This document shows positions 53,566 through 63,891 of a stretch of DNA of 64,000 nt, one piece after another; positions within the stretch are counted from its first letter, which is position 1; the number at the start of each line of letters is the position of its first letter. The notes below the pieces were generated by a model that saw nothing but the letters and a program-made list of their open reading frames with translations, did not search any database and was not told where the DNA came from. A program made the position numbers and the translations under genes. Origin of the DNA: Shewanella marinintestina (GTDB lineage: Bacteria; Pseudomonadota; Gammaproteobacteria; Enterobacterales; Shewanellaceae); assembly GCF_023283845.1 (NCBI RefSeq), contig NZ_JAKILC010000008.1, positions 157,611-221,610 of the forward strand, in the 5' to 3' direction.

Positions 53566-54525
53566 CTAAGATAGGAAAAGTAATGCTTGGTATGCGATAA
53601 ACGTTATAAGTAATACTACGCCGTGCCAAGGCTTTAATTGTCTAGCACGGCCAGATAATAAGATCAGTATTGCCAGCGCACTACTTGTGGCTAGCACCAT
53701 GTAAAAATCTCGAGTACTCGCAGCGGCGTCTACTGCGCCAGGGGCGATTATGCCAGGTATAGCAAGTACAGCTAAAATATTGAATAAGTTTGAACCAACT
53801 ATGTTACCTATAGCAAGGTCGTCTTCTTTTTTTAAGACTCCGGCAACACAGGCTGCAAGTTCGGGGAGACTGGTTCCCACAGCGATAATGGTTAAACCAA
53901 TCACTAAGTCTGATAGGTGATAAGCTTTAGCGATACCCACTGCGCCTTGCACCATCCAGTCTGCCGATAATGGCAACAATACCATGCCAACAACTAGCCA
54001 TAAAATTGCTTTTGCCGTTGGCACATCTGCTGGTATTTCGCTTTCAGCTTCCTCAGCAAGAGCGTCACGGTTTTTGCTGTGTAGGCCATGCCAAATAAGG
54101 TAACCCATTAAGCCAATAAATAGCACCAATAAGCTAATACCTTCAATACGCGTTAAGAAACCATCGTAAAGGAAGTAACCTACAATTAAGGTGGCAATTA
54201 GCATCATTGGGATTTCACGTTTCAGCGTTTGCGAGCTCACTGAAATAGCACCAAGTAATGCAGTAATACCCAAAATCAAGGTAATGTTGGCGATGTTAGA
54301 GCCAAGGACATTTCCAATCGCAGTGTCAGTCATGCCTTCAAGTGATGCGGTTGCAGCAACAAACATTTCAGGGGCAGAGCTGCCCATAGCGACAATCGTC
54401 AAACCAATTAACATTGGCGGCAACCCTAGGTTGCGAGCAAAAGCAGCTGCGCCAAAAACAAACTTATCAGCACTCCAGACTAAGGCGCCTAAGCCTGCGA
54501 TCAGCATGAAAATATTAAATAACAT
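53566..54525 (-). CDS. yrbG: Calcium/sodium antiporter YrbG
   Basis: 319 residues with ten TM helices and two alpha-repeats of the CaCA family: GLTIVAMGSSAPEMFVAATA and GLTIIAVGTSLPELAACVAG, each followed by IGNVLGSNIANI or IGNIVGSNLFNI. It probably exchanges Ca2+ for Na+ at the inner membrane. It stands just before kdsD on the same strand and is divergent from mlaF, a conserved arrangement. Confidence 0.93.
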   Translation of the reverse strand: MLFNIFMLIAGLGALVWSADKFVFGAAAFARNLGLPPMLIGLTIVAMGSSAPEMFVAATASLEGMTDTAIGNVLGSNIANITLILGITALLGAISVSSQTLKREIPMMLIATLIVGYFLYDGFLTRIEGISLLVLFIGLMGYLIWHGLHSKNRDALAEEAESEIPADVPTAKAILWLVVGMVLLPLSADWMVQGAVGIAKAYHLSDLVIGLTIIAVGTSLPELAACVAGVLKKEDDLAIGNIVGSNLFNILAVLAIPGIIAPGAVDAAASTRDFYMVLATSSALAILILLSGRARQLKPWHGVVLLITFIAYQALLFLS

Positions 54526-54699
54526 CGATTCTTAGTATTTGTGGGTATAACGGCGTATTTTCGCTGGAATTGAACAAAAATGAAAGTATTGCGGTGAGAT
54601 AGTCGTGATTTGGTTGTACCTGTTAGGCCAATTACGTACAATTTCTCCCTTTCCGGTACGGAAAATGGAAGTTTCGATTACTAGTAGCAGGGTGCTTGT

Positions 54700-55512
54700 A
54701 TGACTCAAAACCAAAAAACATTGGTTGAAATCCATAACATGGCTTTTAGCCGCGGCAAGCATGTCATCTACGAAGATGTCAGTCTGTCGATACCTCAGGG
54801 TAAAGTGACGGCGATTATGGGGCCCAGTGGTATCGGAAAAACTACGCTGTTGAAGTTAATTGGTGGCCAATTGACGCCCGATAGCGGCTCAGTGCTATTT
54901 GATGGCGTTGATGTGCATAAGTGTAATCGCAGTGAGCTTTATGCCTTACGTAAACGTATGAGTATGTTGTTTCAAAGTGGTGCGCTTTTTACCGATATGA
55001 ACGTATTCGATAATGTCGCTTTTGCACTAAGAGAGCACTCTGGATTGCCCGAAGAAATTATTGGTAAAATTGTGTTGATGAAGCTTGAGGCTGTTGGCTT
55101 AAGGGGAGCAGCACAATTGATGCCAACTGAGTTGTCTGGCGGTATGCAGCGCAGAGCCGCGCTAGCACGAGCGATTGCATTAGAACCTGAAATGATTCTT
55201 TATGATGAGCCGTTTACTGGTCAGGACCCTATTTCTATGGGGGTGCTAGTTAAGCTTATTCGTGAGCTTTCTGATGCATTAAACCTCACATCAGTCGTAG
55301 TATCTCATGATGTAACAGAGGTGCTTGGAATTGCGGACTATGTTTATGTACTGGCTGATAAACGTATTATTGCTCATGGCACCCCAAAAGATCTGCGCCT
55401 AGCGGATAACCCGCAGTTAAAACAGTTTATCGGCGGAGAGCCTGACGGCCCCGTGCCGTTTCATTACCCTGCAGACGATTATAAAAAGGAATTACTTCGT
55501 GAGCTTGATTGA
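54700..55512 (+). CDS. mlaF: Phospholipid ABC transporter ATPase MlaF
   Basis: 270 residues with Walker [10 protein letters not shown] (41-49), signature [16 protein letters not shown] and Walker [14 protein letters not shown]. It powers the Mla system, which keeps the outer membrane asymmetric by moving phospholipids. It overlaps mlaE by 14 bases. Confidence 0.96.
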   Translation: MTQNQKTLVEIHNMAFSRGKHVIYEDVSLSIPQGKVTAIMGPSGIGKTTLLKLIGGQLTPDSGSVLFDGVDVHKCNRSELYALRKRMSMLFQSGALFTDMNVFDNVAFALREHSGLPEEIIGKIVLMKLEAVGLRGAAQLMPTELSGGMQRRAALARAIALEPEMILYDEPFTGQDPISMGVLVKLIRELSDALNLTSVVVSHDVTEVLGIADYVYVLADKRIIAHGTPKDLRLADNPQLKQFIGGEPDGPVPFHYPADDYKKELLRELD

Positions 55513-56284
55513 TCAGGTTGCTCGACTTGGCAGCGCGGCTATTGATTTAGTCACGGGTCTCGGTAAAGCGGGTTTAATGTTATGGGGCGCCATCGCCCAT
55601 CGTCCACGCATACGTAAAGGCACCCCGCTGTTAATAAAGCAGCTTTATGTCGTCGGCGTACAGTCGATGGTGATTATCTTAGTCTCAGGCTTGTTTATCG
55701 GCATGGTACTGGCCCTCCAAGGCTACAATATTTTAGTCGGCTTTGGCACAGAAGAAAGCTTGGGGCCTATGGTTGCACTTAGCTTACTGCGCGAACTGGG
55801 CCCTGTAGTGACGGCACTATTATTTGCTGGACGCGCAGGGTCTGCGTTGACGGCAGAGCTTGGATTGATGAAAAGTACCGAGCAGCTTTCTAGTCTTGAA
55901 ATGATGGCTATTGATCCGTTGAGACAAATTATTGCGCCACGTTTTTGGGCTGGCGTTATTAGCTTGCCCTTATTGGCGTTAATGTTCACGGCGGTGGGGA
56001 TTTACGGCGGACACCTCGTGGGTGTTGAATGGAAAGGTATTGATAGCGGTAGTTTTTGGTCTATTTTGCAAGCTTCTGTTGAGTGGCGCCAAGATATCGT
56101 TAATTGCATGATTAAGAGTTTCTTATTCGCCATAGTGGTAACTTGGATTGCTCTTTATCGTGGTTATCATGTGACCCCAAATCCAGAAGGGATTAGCCGA
56201 GCAACAACGCAGACTGTGGTGCAGTCGAGCTTAGCTGTTTTGGCGCTGGATTTCTTACTGACAGCAATGATGTTTGGTCAGTAA
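55499..56284 (+). CDS. mlaE: Phospholipid ABC transporter permease MlaE
   Basis: 261 residues with a GTG start preceded by AAAAGGA. It has five to six TM helices and the MlaE signature [29 protein letters not shown]. Inner-membrane permease of the MlaFEDB complex. Confidence 0.96.
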   Translation: MSLIDQVARLGSAAIDLVTGLGKAGLMLWGAIAHRPRIRKGTPLLIKQLYVVGVQSMVIILVSGLFIGMVLALQGYNILVGFGTEESLGPMVALSLLRELGPVVTALLFAGRAGSALTAELGLMKSTEQLSSLEMMAIDPLRQIIAPRFWAGVISLPLLALMFTAVGIYGGHLVGVEWKGIDSGSFWSILQASVEWRQDIVNCMIKSFLFAIVVTWIALYRGYHVTPNPEGISRATTQTVVQSSLAVLALDFLLTAMMFGQ

Positions 56285-56358
56285 TTGTAATAATGCCGCA
56301 AACAAGAATTGCGGGTTAATTATTGTTTAGATTTATTGAATAGAGTGGTAAATGAGTT

Positions 56359-56829
56359 ATGTTGACAAGGAAAATTGAGATTCTAGTCGGTCTATTTTTA
56401 TTGTCCGGATTGGCAGCCTTTTTAGTGTTAGTGTTTAACGTTGCCAATGTAGAGGTCAAGTCAGGTGATAGCAGTTATACGCTATATGCTAAATTTAGTA
56501 ATATTGGTGGCCTTAAAGTTCGCTCGCCTGTAAAAGTTGGCGGTGTAGTTGTTGGTCGCGTTAGTGCAATTAATTTAGACCCTGAAAAACTAGTGCCAGT
56601 CGTCACCATAGCGATGGATAAGCGTTACCATTACTTTCCTGAAACCAGTACTTTGTCTATTTTGACGTCGGGCTTGTTAGGGGAGCAGTTTTTAGGTTTA
56701 ACGCCAGGCTTTATGGACGATGATATCGAAATCTTAGCTGATGGCGACAGTATTCATGATACTCATTCAGCTTTGGTATTAGAGGAGTTGATAGGGCAGT
56801 TCTTGTATAGCATGGGTTCAAAGGATTAA
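56359..56829 (+). CDS. mlaD: MCE-domain protein MlaD
   Basis: 156 residues. An N-terminal TM anchor (EILVGLFLLSGLAAFLVLVF) is followed by one MCE domain (YTLYAKFSNIGGLKVRSPVKVGGVVVGRV) and a pore-loop region LTSGLLGEQFLGLTPG. MlaD hexamers form a ring that passes lipids between MlaE and MlaC. Confidence 0.95.
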   Translation: MLTRKIEILVGLFLLSGLAAFLVLVFNVANVEVKSGDSSYTLYAKFSNIGGLKVRSPVKVGGVVVGRVSAINLDPEKLVPVVTIAMDKRYHYFPETSTLSILTSGLLGEQFLGLTPGFMDDDIEILADGDSIHDTHSALVLEELIGQFLYSMGSKD

Positions 56830-56861
56830 CCTTTTAGAACAAGTAGTTGGAGTATAGAGAT

Positions 56862-57530
56862 ATGTTTAAAGGTTTTTATCGTAGTGCCGTTTTGGCAATC
56901 ATGGCGTTTGTCAGCATAGGTGTACAAGCTGCTGATACTGCTTCGAGTGCGGAAATCGACCAGACCAATCCGTTTACACTTGTTGAGCAAGTCGCGAACC
57001 AAACATTTGCTCGTTTTCATCAAGATGAAAAGTTGATTGCAGCTGACCCTGATCATTTAAAAGTGATTGTGACGGAAGAGCTGATGCCTTATGTCGACTA
57101 TAAATATGCATCTTATAAAGTATTAGGCCAATACTTACGTGATACAACCAAAGATCAGCGTAAGCGGTTCGTTGAAGCATTTAAAGGTTACTTGATCTCT
57201 ACCTATGCTCAAGCCTTTACTGAATACACAGATCAAACTGTTGAATATGCCAAACCTGAAAATTTTGCTGGCGAAAAGTTTGTCAACGTAAATGTGCAGA
57301 TTGTTGAGCAAGGACGGCCAGCAATTAAATTGCAGTTTAAGGCACGTCGTCTAAAAGACGGCACTTGGAAAGCGTTTGACTTAATTGCAGAAGGCGTTAG
57401 CTTGTTATCTTCCAAGCAGTCTGAAATTACTAACCTTGTGCGTCAACAAGGTATTGAGTCTGTGATTAACATGCTTAATGAACGCACACAAAAACACATT
57501 GATCTGCAAGCGAAAGAGAAGCAGAGCTAG
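56862..57530 (+). CDS. mlaC: Periplasmic lipid-binding protein MlaC
   Basis: 222 residues from the ATG at 56862. A signal peptide ends near SIGVQA. The mature part is the Ttg2/MlaC fold: NPFTLVEQVANQTFARFHQD, ELMPYVDYKYASYKVLGQYL, QRKRFVEAFKGYLISTYA. It ferries phospholipid between MlaA at the outer membrane and MlaD. Confidence 0.95.
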   Translation: MFKGFYRSAVLAIMAFVSIGVQAADTASSAEIDQTNPFTLVEQVANQTFARFHQDEKLIAADPDHLKVIVTEELMPYVDYKYASYKVLGQYLRDTTKDQRKRFVEAFKGYLISTYAQAFTEYTDQTVEYAKPENFAGEKFVNVNVQIVEQGRPAIKLQFKARRLKDGTWKAFDLIAEGVSLLSSKQSEITNLVRQQGIESVINMLNERTQKHIDLQAKEKQS

Positions 57531-57823
57531 TGATCGAATTTAATCAACAAGGGATTAATTGTGCTGTGCTAGGTCGTCTAGACCAACAAGCAGTGCGCAG
57601 TCTATGGAATGGCCGAAGCAGTATTTTGCATCCTGAAACTCAGCTATTACAGTTGTCGGGGATTGAATATTGTGACAGTGCTGGTGTGGCATTTTTGCTT
57701 GAGTTAGTCAGCATGTTTGCCGCCAAGGGCGTTAGCCTTAAGTTAGTCTCACCTTCAGAGCAGCTTAAGAAATTTATAATATTATATGATTTAAATGACT
57801 TCTTCGTTGAAGAAGCTAAGTAA
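57530..57823 (+). CDS. mlaB: STAS-domain protein MlaB
   Basis: 97 residues with a GTG start overlapping the mlaC stop by one base (TAGTG). It is a single STAS domain: LQLSGIEYCDSAGVAFLLELVSMF and the end LKKFIILYDLNDFF. It is the cytoplasmic regulator of MlaF in the Mla complex. Confidence 0.92.
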   Translation: MIEFNQQGINCAVLGRLDQQAVRSLWNGRSSILHPETQLLQLSGIEYCDSAGVAFLLELVSMFAAKGVSLKLVSPSEQLKKFIILYDLNDFFVEEAK

Positions 57824-57836
57824 GGTGAATAGTTCC

Positions 57837-58088
57837 ATGGAATGTAAAGAAATTGAAACCATCCTTTTAGAAGCTCTTTCTTTAGAGGAAGTTAAAGTAA
57901 CTCAAGAAGGAACTCACTATAAAATTATTGCTGTAGGTGACTGTTTTGACGGTATGGGACGCGTTAAGCAACAACAGACCATCTATGGCCCATTAATGGC
58001 TCACATTACCAGTGGCGAGCTACACGCTATTACGATTAATGCATTTACGCCTACACAATGGAAGCGTGAAAAAGTCTTTAATATGTAA
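57837..58088 (+). CDS. ibaG: BolA-family protein IbaG
   Basis: 83 residues from the ATG at 57837, with AAGGTG upstream. It is a BolA fold with HYKIIAVGDCFDGMGRVKQQQTIYGPL and a conserved His in SGELHAITINAFTP. IbaG works with monothiol glutaredoxins in iron-sulfur metabolism and acid response, and is always close to mlaB and murA in this group. Confidence 0.94.
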   Translation: MECKEIETILLEALSLEEVKVTQEGTHYKIIAVGDCFDGMGRVKQQQTIYGPLMAHITSGELHAITINAFTPTQWKREKVFNM

Positions 58089-58100
58089 TCGCGGATTTAG

Positions 58101-59372
<1,272 letters not shown>

Positions 59373-59391
59373 TCTTTAAGTTAGTCGTAAA

Positions 59392-59425
59392 GAGCCATTT
59401 AAGTTAACACTTAAGTGGCTTTTTT
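59392..59425 (+). terminator. Rho-independent terminator after murA
   Basis: GCCATTTAAGT / ACTTAAGTGGC around a short TAAC loop, followed by TTTTTTT, about 20 bases past the stop. Confidence 0.85.
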
Positions 59426-59510
59426 GTTTTATGAGCTAGCGCAACTTCTTCCCTGGTGTAATTAGAAGTAGATCAAGTCATACACAATAGGTAAATGTTA
59501 ACGTTTACCC

Positions 59511-60905
59511 ATGCCTGTTTTTGTTACATTTAATATTTATCTTTTTTATGGCCTAGTGTTTTTCTCTATGGGCTGTGCGGTGCTGTTTCGAAATTTCCGT
59601 TATAGTCAGTTAAAGATAGCTCCCACCTTATGGGCACTGGCTATTTTTGGTTTTTCCCACGCCTTCCATGAATGGTCTGAGTTATACGTACTGATTTTTA
59701 CTGAGCATATCTCCGCTGAATATAAGCTACTGACGCAATGGTTGTGCCTAGTGAAATTATTCTTGTCTTACGCGGCATTGATGGTTTTTGCTTGGCAAAT
59801 TCTGACAATAAACCATAAGCGGATTGCTTATATCGGGCACAGTCTAATTATTGCTTTGGTGTTCGTTTATTTTTATTTAATTATTCCTGATCTGCATCAC
59901 TTAGCTATTAACCGCAGTGGTTTTGTTGAAGCTAGTCAGTACACGCGCATTTTGATCGGATTTGGTAGCGCACTTTTAGCCGGATTAGGCATGGTTATCT
60001 ATGGCGTTAACCTCAGACAAGAGCAGCATAGTTATGGAAATTACTTTGCACTTTGTGGTGTAGGCTTAGTGCTCTATGGTGGGCTTTCAGGCCTTGTGCC
60101 TACTGAATACCACTACAGTGTACCCATTTATCGTACTCTGGCTGGTGCATTGATCTTAATAGCATTATTTAAAGCGCTCAAAATCTTTGATTTAGAAAAA
60201 GAACAAGCAACTGCTGCCAAGCTGAAGCGGGCTATTGAGGCTGATAAATATAAAGCGATAGGCCAGCTTGCGATGGGCGTTGCCCACGAGATAAACAACC
60301 CTTTAGCATCCTCGATGCTGGCGCTTGATTTATTAGAGCGTAAGCATGCCAATTTATGTGATTCGCAAAGCAATTATTTAGCACGGATACGCTTAGGCAT
60401 AGAACGTGCTTCCTCCATTAGTAAGGAGCTACTTAGCTATGCAAGACCCGCGACGGGTAAGCGAAGCTTTGTTGCAGTTAAAGACATACTTAGCTCTGCC
60501 GTAAAGCTATTGTCGCATCGTACTAAGCTGCACCAAATTGAACTCAACTGCAGAGACAGTATCGTTTTATATGCAGAAAAAATTAAGCTAGAAGAACTGT
60601 TTATTAACTTGCTGTGTAATGCTATTGATGCCTGCGAACCAAGCGATAAGATTAGAGTTAACGCGCAGCAAGACGAAAAAATGGTACGTATAACGGTAGT
60701 TGATTCAGGCTCAGGTATGACAAGCACACAACTAGAACGTGCCACAGAATTGTTTTATTCAACCAAGGCTGTAGGACAAGGTACGGGTCTAGGCTTAGCG
60801 ATTTGCGAGCAAATAGTCGCTTTGCATAATGGCAAGATGCATATTGCAAGCAGTGAAGGGCAGGGTACCTGCATTACGCTGACATTTTATCGAGGGTACG
60901 ACTAA
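59511..60905 (+). CDS. Membrane histidine kinase with a seven-helix sensor region
   Basis: 464 residues. The first ~225 residues are hydrophobic with about seven TM helices, so the sensor is membrane-embedded with no large periplasmic domain. A short coiled coil follows, then a HisKA domain with His259 in MGVAHEINNPLASSML and an ATPase domain (ELFINLLCNAIDA, VDSGSGM, GTGLGLAICEQIV). It shares its last bases with the start of the response-regulator gene (TAATG) and lies directly upstream of an octaheme cytochrome. The signal is unknown; a quinone, redox or membrane state signal would fit the architecture, but that is inference. Confidence 0.9.
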   Translation: MPVFVTFNIYLFYGLVFFSMGCAVLFRNFRYSQLKIAPTLWALAIFGFSHAFHEWSELYVLIFTEHISAEYKLLTQWLCLVKLFLSYAALMVFAWQILTINHKRIAYIGHSLIIALVFVYFYLIIPDLHHLAINRSGFVEASQYTRILIGFGSALLAGLGMVIYGVNLRQEQHSYGNYFALCGVGLVLYGGLSGLVPTEYHYSVPIYRTLAGALILIALFKALKIFDLEKEQATAAKLKRAIEADKYKAIGQLAMGVAHEINNPLASSMLALDLLERKHANLCDSQSNYLARIRLGIERASSISKELLSYARPATGKRSFVAVKDILSSAVKLLSHRTKLHQIELNCRDSIVLYAEKIKLEELFINLLCNAIDACEPSDKIRVNAQQDEKMVRITVVDSGSGMTSTQLERATELFYSTKAVGQGTGLGLAICEQIVALHNGKMHIASSEGQGTCITLTFYRGYD

Positions 60906-61543
60906 TGATACGGGTATTATTGGCTGAAGATGATGTAGAGCTCAGTATGAACATAGTCGAAATACTTGAGCTAGAAGGTTTTGATGTCACTGCGGTTAGT
61001 AGTGCAGAACAGGCTATTGAGGCTAGTGGACGTGAGCACTTCGATATTGCTTTACTCGACTTACTGATGTCGGGAATGACTGGTGTTGAGGCCATTTCTA
61101 ACCTAAGGCAGAATCAACCTTTCCTTGCTGTAGTCATTATAACGGCTTATGCCACTGTGGATACAGCGGTAGATGCAATGAAAAAAGGTGCTGACAGTGT
61201 AATGACCAAGCCATTTAAAGGCGATGAGTTAATTGTGACTGTTAAACGTAGCTTGGCCGAAAAGCAGTTGTTAAAGAGCCGAGCAGATCTAGATCCTGAC
61301 CTAGTCTATAGTGCTTTGGCTAATCCGTATCGACGTAAAGCGCTGAGGATTCTCGCTGGCCACAAATCGCTTAAGTTTATGGATCTATGCCGTTTAGTTG
61401 AAATTGATGATCACACTAAGTTTAATTTTCATATTCGGCAGTTAAAGAAAGCAGGTCTTGTTATGCAAAATGAGAACAAGCTCTACATTTTGACAAATAC
61501 TGGTCAATTCGTATTAACAAATCACAATCTTTCTGGTGATTAA
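60905..61543 (+). CDS. Response regulator with an ArsR-like winged-helix output
   Basis: 212 residues. The receiver domain (1-120) has LAEDD, phospho-acceptor Asp52 in LLDLLMSGMTG, ITAYAT and MTKPF, closest in style to NtrC-type receivers. The output is not a common NtrC, OmpR or LuxR domain. Residues ~140-205 form an ArsR-like winged helix (YSALANPYRRKALRILAGHKSLKFMDLCRLVEI ... FNFHIRQLKKAGLVMQNENKLYILT), resembling wHTH output seen in archaeal regulators. It is coupled to the kinase gene and probably regulates the adjacent cytochrome. Confidence 0.88.
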   Translation: MIRVLLAEDDVELSMNIVEILELEGFDVTAVSSAEQAIEASGREHFDIALLDLLMSGMTGVEAISNLRQNQPFLAVVIITAYATVDTAVDAMKKGADSVMTKPFKGDELIVTVKRSLAEKQLLKSRADLDPDLVYSALANPYRRKALRILAGHKSLKFMDLCRLVEIDDHTKFNFHIRQLKKAGLVMQNENKLYILTNTGQFVLTNHNLSGD

Positions 61544-61733
61544 ATATTCTATAAAAACATGGGTTTAAAGTTTTTTTGATAACTAAAGTTCACAACTTAG
61601 TGAGCGCTGTGAATTCTAGTCATCTATCCCTTAAGTAGTAAGTTGCTGATACTTGTTTCATGCCCAAAGAGGCATATCAGTCGCCATTCCCTGCAATGTT
61701 GGCGATATGAAAAGCAATGTTGAGGATGAACTT

Positions 61734-63392
61734 ATGAACGCAAAAATTCCATATAAAAAGCTTCTTCTTGCCAGCATGATAACCATGCTGGTTGCGTGCG
61801 GAAGCGACAATGATAACGATGATAATGGAGGTATTACCCCACCTCCAGCCAATACTCCTCCTGTCGCAGCAGATACTGCCCGAGTAGCAGACAGTAATCA
61901 GGTGATAATAATTAATCCTATGCTACATGCTAGCGATGAAGATGAAGGCGACGAACTTCGACTTGTAGCAGCAACATCTGAGCAAGGTTCGGTTCTGCTA
62001 CTAAGTGAGAATCGAATTGAATTTGATCCCGATGGCTTTGTCGGCAGCGCTGAGATTAACTATACAGTGAGTGACGGTATTGACGAAGCAAGCGCAAAAA
62101 TTACAGTTACAACATCAGAAGCAATCTACGCTGGAACTCAAGCTTGTTTACAATGCCATAATGATGAGACGAGTAGTATAGGTGGTGCACCAAGCCACCA
62201 GTTTCATGGGCATAACTTTAAAATTAGTAAGGTTGGTAACGATGAAACGCCTAGCTTTCCCTATAGCAGCGTAGACGGTGCTATAGCACTAATTGATAAC
62301 GACGGTAACCCAACAGATAACGCTTTAGGTGCACCGCAAAGCTATGCTGATGTGTCATACACTTCTGGTGGGTTTGCATGGAAATATCGCTGGTTAGATA
62401 AAGACGGCTATATCGTTACGGGTAAGCAAGCGCAGCACAATATTAACGCCATTATGGAAGGGCGTGATGACCAACATATGAGCAATTACAATGCGGGTTC
62501 TGTGAACAAGCCTTATAACTGTGGTAATTGTCATAACACAGGCTGGAAGCCGACAAGTGAAGATTTCCACCCGCAGCATCAAGATGATCTTCCAGGTATC
62601 GAGGGTACATTTATCGCTGCAGGCGTTCAATGTGAGGCTTGTCATGGTGCGGGGCTAGCGCATGTGAAGTCACCAAGTAACACTAATATTGTTAAGAAGG
62701 CAACGCCGCGTCTAACTGCATCTTTACAGAGCGAAACCATGGGATACGGTGAAGCTATGCATTGTGCAGAATGTCATACACGAGATGGTGACCGTAATGT
62801 GCGTAATGATTATGTCAGTAGCTTTAATAAGGCTTACCCAGATGGGCCTGAATATGGAGCGCGTGTTGCTGTAAGAAGTGGTTTACCGCGTCATCATCAA
62901 AGCCATGATGAATTTATAGGAGTCGATCCAGACTCTGGCGAGATTATGGGTAAACACTATCTTGCTGGCATGACTTGCTCTAATTGTCATGATAGCCACA
63001 AGTCAGCTGTTTATATGGATCAGCCTGAACATGTTGGGGCATTCAAAAAACAATGTACTACTTGTCACGCGGATAAAGTTAACTTAAACGCTGGCCATGG
63101 GTCTGGTGACGACGGTTTCTATGCTAAAGAGTGTGTTGATTGTCATATGCCTGATGTTGTAAAAAATGCGACTTCAGCGACCAACGAACACGGCAATAAG
63201 GTCGGGGATATCCGCATTCATACTTTTGCGATTGATCTCTACAATGAAAAAGGCCAGTTCCAAGACTCTGAGGCTAAAGATACCTTTATGTATCCTTACC
63301 TGACTGATGAATTTGCATGTGGAGAGTGCCACAGTAAAGGCGAGAAATTGTTTATCTTAAAAGACAGATACAACGGAAAAATGCATAAATAA
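61734..63392 (+). CDS. Octaheme c-type cytochrome lipoprotein with Ig/cadherin-like domain, second copy
   Basis: 552 residues from the ATG at 61734, with AGGA eight bases upstream; a longer frame exists but its extra 27 residues read through non-signal sequence. The lipobox is MLVACGSD, followed by an Asp/Asn-rich linker. A cadherin-like domain (~45-130, EDEGDELRLVAAT ... INYTVSDGIDEASAKITV) precedes eight heme sites: CLQCH, CGNCH, CEACH, CAECH, CSNCH, CTTCH, CVDCH, CGECH. It is a paralogue of 13436-14989, with matching segment order (CEACHGAG, CVDCHMPD versus CESCHMPN). It follows a two-component system on the same strand by 190 bases. Electron acceptor unknown. Confidence 0.9.
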   Translation: MNAKIPYKKLLLASMITMLVACGSDNDNDDNGGITPPPANTPPVAADTARVADSNQVIIINPMLHASDEDEGDELRLVAATSEQGSVLLLSENRIEFDPDGFVGSAEINYTVSDGIDEASAKITVTTSEAIYAGTQACLQCHNDETSSIGGAPSHQFHGHNFKISKVGNDETPSFPYSSVDGAIALIDNDGNPTDNALGAPQSYADVSYTSGGFAWKYRWLDKDGYIVTGKQAQHNINAIMEGRDDQHMSNYNAGSVNKPYNCGNCHNTGWKPTSEDFHPQHQDDLPGIEGTFIAAGVQCEACHGAGLAHVKSPSNTNIVKKATPRLTASLQSETMGYGEAMHCAECHTRDGDRNVRNDYVSSFNKAYPDGPEYGARVAVRSGLPRHHQSHDEFIGVDPDSGEIMGKHYLAGMTCSNCHDSHKSAVYMDQPEHVGAFKKQCTTCHADKVNLNAGHGSGDDGFYAKECVDCHMPDVVKNATSATNEHGNKVGDIRIHTFAIDLYNEKGQFQDSEAKDTFMYPYLTDEFACGECHSKGEKLFILKDRYNGKMHK

Positions 63393-63425
63393 GAATAGAA
63401 TTATCATTATTTAGTCCCTCCCGAC

Positions 63426-63460
63426 AAGCCACGCTAAGCATATTTAGCGTGGCTTTTTTT
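63426..63460 (+). terminator. Rho-independent terminator after the second octaheme cytochrome
   Basis: AAGCCACGCTAAG pairs with TTTAGCGTGGCTT around a short loop, followed by a T run, about 34 bases past the stop. Confidence 0.9.
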
Positions 63461-63596
63461 GTGGGCGAAGCACTGAAAACTCATAGCGAAAGTGAATAAA
63501 TTTTAATCTTAAATAGATGAGTGATTTCCTACAGTTTGTTAGGTTTAGGCTTAAGTTTAAACCTTGGTTTTATGGAAAGTAGAAAAGGAAAGCATT

Positions 63597-63761
63597 ATGC
63601 CATTATGGATAAGAGGGGTTATTTTAGTCGCCTTGATTAGCGCTGCGATAGGGTGTTATGCGGCAGGAATAGTACAAGGGGCGACGGGATTAGTTGTGAT
63701 AGGCGTAATATTTGAGTTGGCATTTTGGGTCGGCCTGTTCAAGCAAGATCGCAGGTGTTAG
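63597..63761 (+). CDS. Small two-TM membrane protein
   Basis: 54 residues from the ATG at 63597, which has AAAAGGA upstream; an earlier in-frame ATG has none. Two hydrophobic segments (GVILVALISAAIGCYAAGIV and GLVVIGVIFELAFWVGLF) end in KQDRRC. It resembles small hydrophobic proteins of unknown function annotated in marine gammaproteobacteria, but I do not recognise a specific family. Confidence 0.6.
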   Translation: MPLWIRGVILVALISAAIGCYAAGIVQGATGLVVIGVIFELAFWVGLFKQDRRC

Positions 63762-63891
63762 GTAAGGCTAAGACGGTGAAGCGGGTAACAGAGGCCGTCG
63801 TTTTAGCAAGAAAGTCGAATGAAATGGAAAAGGCAAAACAACTGATACTGATACTGTTTCGCCTTTTCGCCTTTTCGCGTTTTATGTTGTG

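Noticed and set aside
61653..61733. Longer N-terminus for the second octaheme cytochrome
   Set aside because: The extra 27 residues would put the signal peptide inside the protein; the ATG at 61734 has a proper ribosome-binding site and aligns with the paralogue.
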